A program made the position numbers and the translations under genes. A model generated the notes under the pieces. The model saw only the letters and a list, made by a program, of their open reading frames with translations. It made no database searches and had not been told where the DNA came from. Source: Burkholderiales bacterium (GTDB lineage: Bacteria; Pseudomonadota; Gammaproteobacteria; Burkholderiales; Casimicrobiaceae). Taken from it: 64,000 nucleotides of DNA. Below, piece after piece: positions 61,313 to 64,000 of the stretch; positions within the stretch are counted from its first letter, which is position 1, and the number at the start of each line of letters is the position of its first letter. Location: positions 1 to 64,000 of the forward strand of contig JAITMR010000045.1 of NCBI GenBank assembly GCA_031277215.1, in the 5' to 3' direction.

Positions 61313-62617
61313 TTAACGCTGCACCAGTGGTTTGACGGCGCGATGCGTCTCGCCAATATAGCGCTGACGCGGACGACCGATCTTGTACTCGGGATCGGCG
61401 ATCATTTCGTTCAGTTGCGCAATCCAGCCGACGGTACGCGCCAATGCAAAAATCGCGGTGAACAGCGGCGTCGGGATGCCGATCGCTTTTTGAACGATGC
61501 CTGAGTAGAAATCGACGTTCGGGTACAGTTTGCGCGCTACAAAGTAATCGTCTTCCAGCGCGATCTTCTCCAGCGTCATCGCTAGTTTGAACTGGGGGTC
61601 GTTGCCCAAACCGAGTTCGTTGAGCACTTCGTGGCAGGTTTCACGCATCAGCTTCGCACGTGGGTCGTAATTTTTATAGACGCGATGGCCGAAACCCATC
61701 AGACGAACACCGGAGTTTTTGTCTTTGACCTTGGCGATGAATTCGCCGATCTTTTCAACGCCGCCTGCCGCCTGAATCTCATCCAGCATCACAAGGCACG
61801 CTTCATTGGCGCCACCATGCGACGGTCCCCACAGACACGCCACACCGGCGGCGATCGCCGCAATCGGATTGGTGCCGGAGGAAGCGCACAAGCGCACGGT
61901 CGATGTTGAGGCGTTTTGCTCGTGGTCGGCGTGCAAGGTCAGAATCCGGTCGAACGCACGCTCAACCACCGGGTTGACCTTGTACGGCTCGCACGGTGTG
62001 GCAAACATCATCCGGAGGAAATTGCCCGCATACGACAAGCTGTTGTCAGGATACACATACGGCTCGCCAATCGAGTACTTGTACGACATCGCCACCAAGG
62101 CCGGCATTTTCGAGATCAAACGGATGGCCGATGTTTCGCGTTGCTTCGCATCATGAATATCCATCGAGTCGGGATAGAAGGCCGACATCGCCCCAACCAG
62201 TCCGGTCAGCACCGCCATCGGGTGCGAATCCCGGCGGAAGCCGCGCAAGAAATAGTGCATCTGCTCGTGCACCATCGTGTGGTGCAACACTCTCTGGGTA
62301 AATTTGTCGTTCTGTTCTTTCGTGGGAAGATTGCCGTAAATCAGCAACTGGCAAACTTCAAGGAAGTTACAGTGATGCGCCAGATCATCAATCGGATAAC
62401 CGCGATAAAGCAATTCGCCTTTGTCGCCATCAATGTAGGTGATGGTGGAACCGCACGATGCCGTTGAAAGAAAACCCGGGTCGTAGGTGAATTTTCCTGT
62501 TTTCCCATACAGCGCTCGAATGTCGATCACATCCGGACCGAGATTGGCTTCAAACATCGGTAGCGTAATCGCCGGCGAGCCGTCTGAAAATGAAATGGTC
62601 GCAGTCTTTTCCGTCAT
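61313..62617 (-). CDS. gltA: Citrate synthase
   Basis: A 434-residue type II (hexameric) citrate synthase that condenses acetyl-CoA with oxaloacetate. Catalytic histidines lie in [17 protein letters not shown] and [17 protein letters not shown], with the Asp in [15 protein letters not shown]. The N-terminal ~40 residues with [20 protein letters not shown] are typical of Gram-negative, NADH-sensitive enzymes. It is first of gltA-sucA-sucB-lpd. A good sigma-70 promoter is present on the minus strand at 62656-62684. sdhCDAB, often placed just upstream in related genomes, is absent. Confidence 0.97.
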   Translation of the reverse strand: MTEKTATISFSDGSPAITLPMFEANLGPDVIDIRALYGKTGKFTYDPGFLSTASCGSTITYIDGDKGELLYRGYPIDDLAHHCNFLEVCQLLIYGNLPTKEQNDKFTQRVLHHTMVHEQMHYFLRGFRRDSHPMAVLTGLVGAMSAFYPDSMDIHDAKQRETSAIRLISKMPALVAMSYKYSIGEPYVYPDNSLSYAGNFLRMMFATPCEPYKVNPVVERAFDRILTLHADHEQNASTSTVRLCASSGTNPIAAIAAGVACLWGPSHGGANEACLVMLDEIQAAGGVEKIGEFIAKVKDKNSGVRLMGFGHRVYKNYDPRAKLMRETCHEVLNELGLGNDPQFKLAMTLEKIALEDDYFVARKLYPNVDFYSGIVQKAIGIPTPLFTAIFALARTVGWIAQLNEMIADPEYKIGRPRQRYIGETHRAVKPLVQR

Positions 62618-62655
62618 GGCCTTTCCTTTCGCAGTAAGTGGTAAAGTCGATCCTC

Positions 62656-62684
62656 ATTGTAAGCAAGATCAGGGGTAGTGTCAC
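62656..62684 (-). promoter_or_regulatory. Sigma-70 promoter of gltA
   Basis: On the minus strand GTGACA (-35, 62679-62684) and TACAAT (-10, 62656-62661) are spaced by exactly 17 bases. Each matches consensus in five of six positions. The -10 lies about 39 bases before the gltA start codon. Confidence 0.65.
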
Positions 62685-62736
62685 CATGCTTTTCCGTCAA
62701 ATTGAATTTTTTTACAGGGATTCGCTTTATTGGTTT

Positions 62737-62856
62737 GATAACCCTACTGCCAGTAACCGCACTCCTAATAACCACAATGCCCGCAACTCTGCTGCCAATG
62801 AGTAAATCGCCAATAACCCCACTGCTAGTAATCCAACTACCCATATAACCCTAAGT
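62737..62856. repeat. Degenerate 15-bp tandem repeat between gltA and mdh
   Basis: Eight units of 15 bases follow each other without gaps. They resemble AATAACCCCACTGCC, for example GATAACCCTACTGCC (62737), AGTAACCGCACTCCT (62752), AATAACCACAATGCC (62767) and AATAACCCCACTGCT (62812). Translated on the minus strand this gives a five-residue periodicity (SRVAG, SAVTG, SRVIK), but no start, Shine-Dalgarno or family supports a gene. It sits upstream of both divergent promoters. Confidence 0.7.
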
Positions 62857-62988
62857 AAAGTGTGCCATTAACAAGACCTTTACAGCTTGGGATGTCCGGC
62901 CTACTATTATAAAATTCGCGTCGTCCCCTATATGTGCGTTTTGCAACCCTTCAACCACCACTGTTTTTTGAACCAAGGAGAGTCTCAA

Positions 62989-63975
62989 ATGAAAAAACCT
63001 GTTCGCGTTAGTGTTACTGGTGCAGCCGGCCAGATCGGTTACAGTTTGCTGTTCAGAATTGCTTCCGGCGAAATGCTCGGCCCGGATCAGCCGGTCTTTT
63101 TGCAACTTCTCGAACTGCCGATGGAAAAGCCCCAGTCCGCCCTGAAAGGCGTGATGATGGAACTTGACGATTGCGCCTTCCCCCTGCTCGCCGGCATGCA
63201 GGGATTCAGCGACGCCAGGGACGCTTTCCGCGACACCGACATCGCCTTGCTCGTCGGTGCCAAACCGCGTGGACCGGGAATGGAGCGCAGCGATTTGCTC
63301 CAGGAAAACGCCAAGGTTTTCATCGCCCAGGGCAAAGCGCTCGATGAAGTTGCAAGCCGCGATGTCAAAGTGCTCGTTGTCGGCAACCCTGCCAACACCA
63401 ACGCCTATATCGCCATGAAATCGGCGCCATCGTTGCCCAAAAAGAACTTCACGGCGATGCTGCGCCTCGACCACAACAGGGCGCTGACACAGTTGGCAAC
63501 AAAAGCCGGTGTACCCGTCGCCAGCATCACAAACCTGACCGTCTGGGGAAACCACTCTCCGACCATGTACGCTGATTATCGCTTCGCCGTCAGCGGTGGC
63601 GTTTCCCTCAAGGACAAAATCAACGACGACACCTGGAACCGCGATGTCTTCCTGCCCACCGTCGGCAAACGTGGTGCGGCGATCATCGCAGCGCGTGGCG
63701 CTTCGAGCGCCGCCTCTGCCGCCAGCGCCGCCATCGACCACATCCGCGACTGGGTGCTCGGCACGAACGGTCAGTGGGCGACGATGGGCATTCCCTCTTC
63801 CGGTCAATACGGAATTCCGGAAGACGTGTTGTTCGGTTTTCCGGTGATCTGCGCCAACGGCGAATACCACGTCGTTCCCGATCTGCCAATCGACGAATTT
63901 TCCAGGGAACGAATCGCCGTAACGTTGAAAGAGCTTGAGGAGGAGCGCGAAGCCGTCGCTCCGCTGCTGGGTTGA
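62989..63975 (+). CDS. mdh: Malate dehydrogenase
   Basis: A 328-residue NAD-dependent enzyme that oxidises malate to oxaloacetate, supplying citrate synthase encoded next door. The ATG at 62989 ([20 protein letters not shown]) follows AAGGAGAG; the longer frame has no family support. The NAD site [20 protein letters not shown], substrate Arg region [15 protein letters not shown], and catalytic Asp/His in [12 protein letters not shown] and [13 protein letters not shown] are present. It is the longer MDH type found in betaproteobacteria and actinobacteria, not the E. coli type. Confidence 0.97.
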   Translation: MKKPVRVSVTGAAGQIGYSLLFRIASGEMLGPDQPVFLQLLELPMEKPQSALKGVMMELDDCAFPLLAGMQGFSDARDAFRDTDIALLVGAKPRGPGMERSDLLQENAKVFIAQGKALDEVASRDVKVLVVGNPANTNAYIAMKSAPSLPKKNFTAMLRLDHNRALTQLATKAGVPVASITNLTVWGNHSPTMYADYRFAVSGGVSLKDKINDDTWNRDVFLPTVGKRGAAIIAARGASSAASAASAAIDHIRDWVLGTNGQWATMGIPSSGQYGIPEDVLFGFPVICANGEYHVVPDLPIDEFSRERIAVTLKELEEEREAVAPLLG

Positions 63976-64000
63976 GCGACCCCACCAAGCTGCTGAATTA

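Noticed and set aside
62614-62844. 76-codon minus-strand frame across the 15-bp tandem repeat
   Set aside because: It ends inside the gltA translation start region, spans the gltA promoter and has no Shine-Dalgarno; its five-residue periodicity is explained by the DNA repeat.
62851-63870. 339-codon minus-strand frame opposite mdh
   Set aside because: Antisense shadow of malate dehydrogenase.

Overview
The window looks like a chromosome segment of a Gram-negative betaproteobacterium of moderate GC. Evidence for this is the block pyrG-kdsA-eno-ftsB, the block fmdB-DUF502-aspS-...-nudB, a 14-gene nuo operon with separate nuoC and nuoD, the block gltA-sucA-sucB-lpd, and the minor pilin set fimT-pilV-pilW-pilX-pilY1. 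Genus or order cannot be fixed from the sequence alone. Most of the window is core metabolism. The unusual part is a dense set of small dispersed repeats and one decayed integrative element beside a tRNA gene.

Layout. 0.4-7.1 kb, minus strand: SpoU-type RNA methyltransferase, ftsB, eno, kdsA (apparently the metal-dependent class), pyrG, gltX. 7.7-14.8 kb, plus strand: type IV pilus minor pilin operon (pilE-like, fimT, pilV, pilW, pilX, pilY1). 14.9-17.1 kb, minus strand: a second, convergent pilV-pilW-pilX set without its own pilY1. 17.5-24.5 kb: trhP/yegQ carrying an in-frame repeat insertion, a Tat-exported dienelactone hydrolase-like protein, then tsaD, nadE, glnB, mscL and a ferredoxin-NADP reductase. 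24.5-25.8 kb: repeat cluster 1. 26.0-30.1 kb: fmdB-type zinc ribbon, DUF502 membrane protein, aspS, an RNase Sa-like membrane-anchored or secreted ribonuclease with overlapping barstar, nudB. 30.1-30.9 kb: repeat cluster 2. 30.9-37.1 kb: orphan ParA ATPase, ttcA, an AT-rich methyltransferase, carboxylesterase, metallophosphoesterase, guaC.

37.1-40.2 kb is the accessory zone. It holds hicAB with a palindromic operator, small phage-type remnants, a truncated and frameshifted tyrosine integrase fused head-on to a serine-recombinase tail, tRNA-Glu, and an IS3 transposase fragment. A near-identical 13-bp copy of the tRNA-Glu 3' end at 37475 suggests the other attachment site. 40.2-54.7 kb, minus strand: nuoA to nuoN (respiratory complex I), mostly with overlapping start and stop codons, so probably one long transcript. 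55.6-62.6 kb, minus strand: lpd, sucB, sucA and gltA, i.e. citrate synthase and the complete 2-oxoglutarate dehydrogenase complex. 63.0-64.0 kb, plus strand: mdh, divergent from gltA and separated from it by a degenerate 15-bp tandem repeat.

Systems worth a second look: (i) a modular repeat system in which two clusters, carrying direct and inverted copies, bracket the aspS/RNase/barstar segment; (ii) a MITE-like element with 4-bp target duplications; (iii) a repeat inside the trhP reading frame; (iv) the tRNA-Glu island with two chimeric recombinase remnants; (v) the duplicated minor pilin operon; (vi) the RNase-barstar pair. Open reading frames inside the repeat clusters and opposite core genes were treated as shadows.
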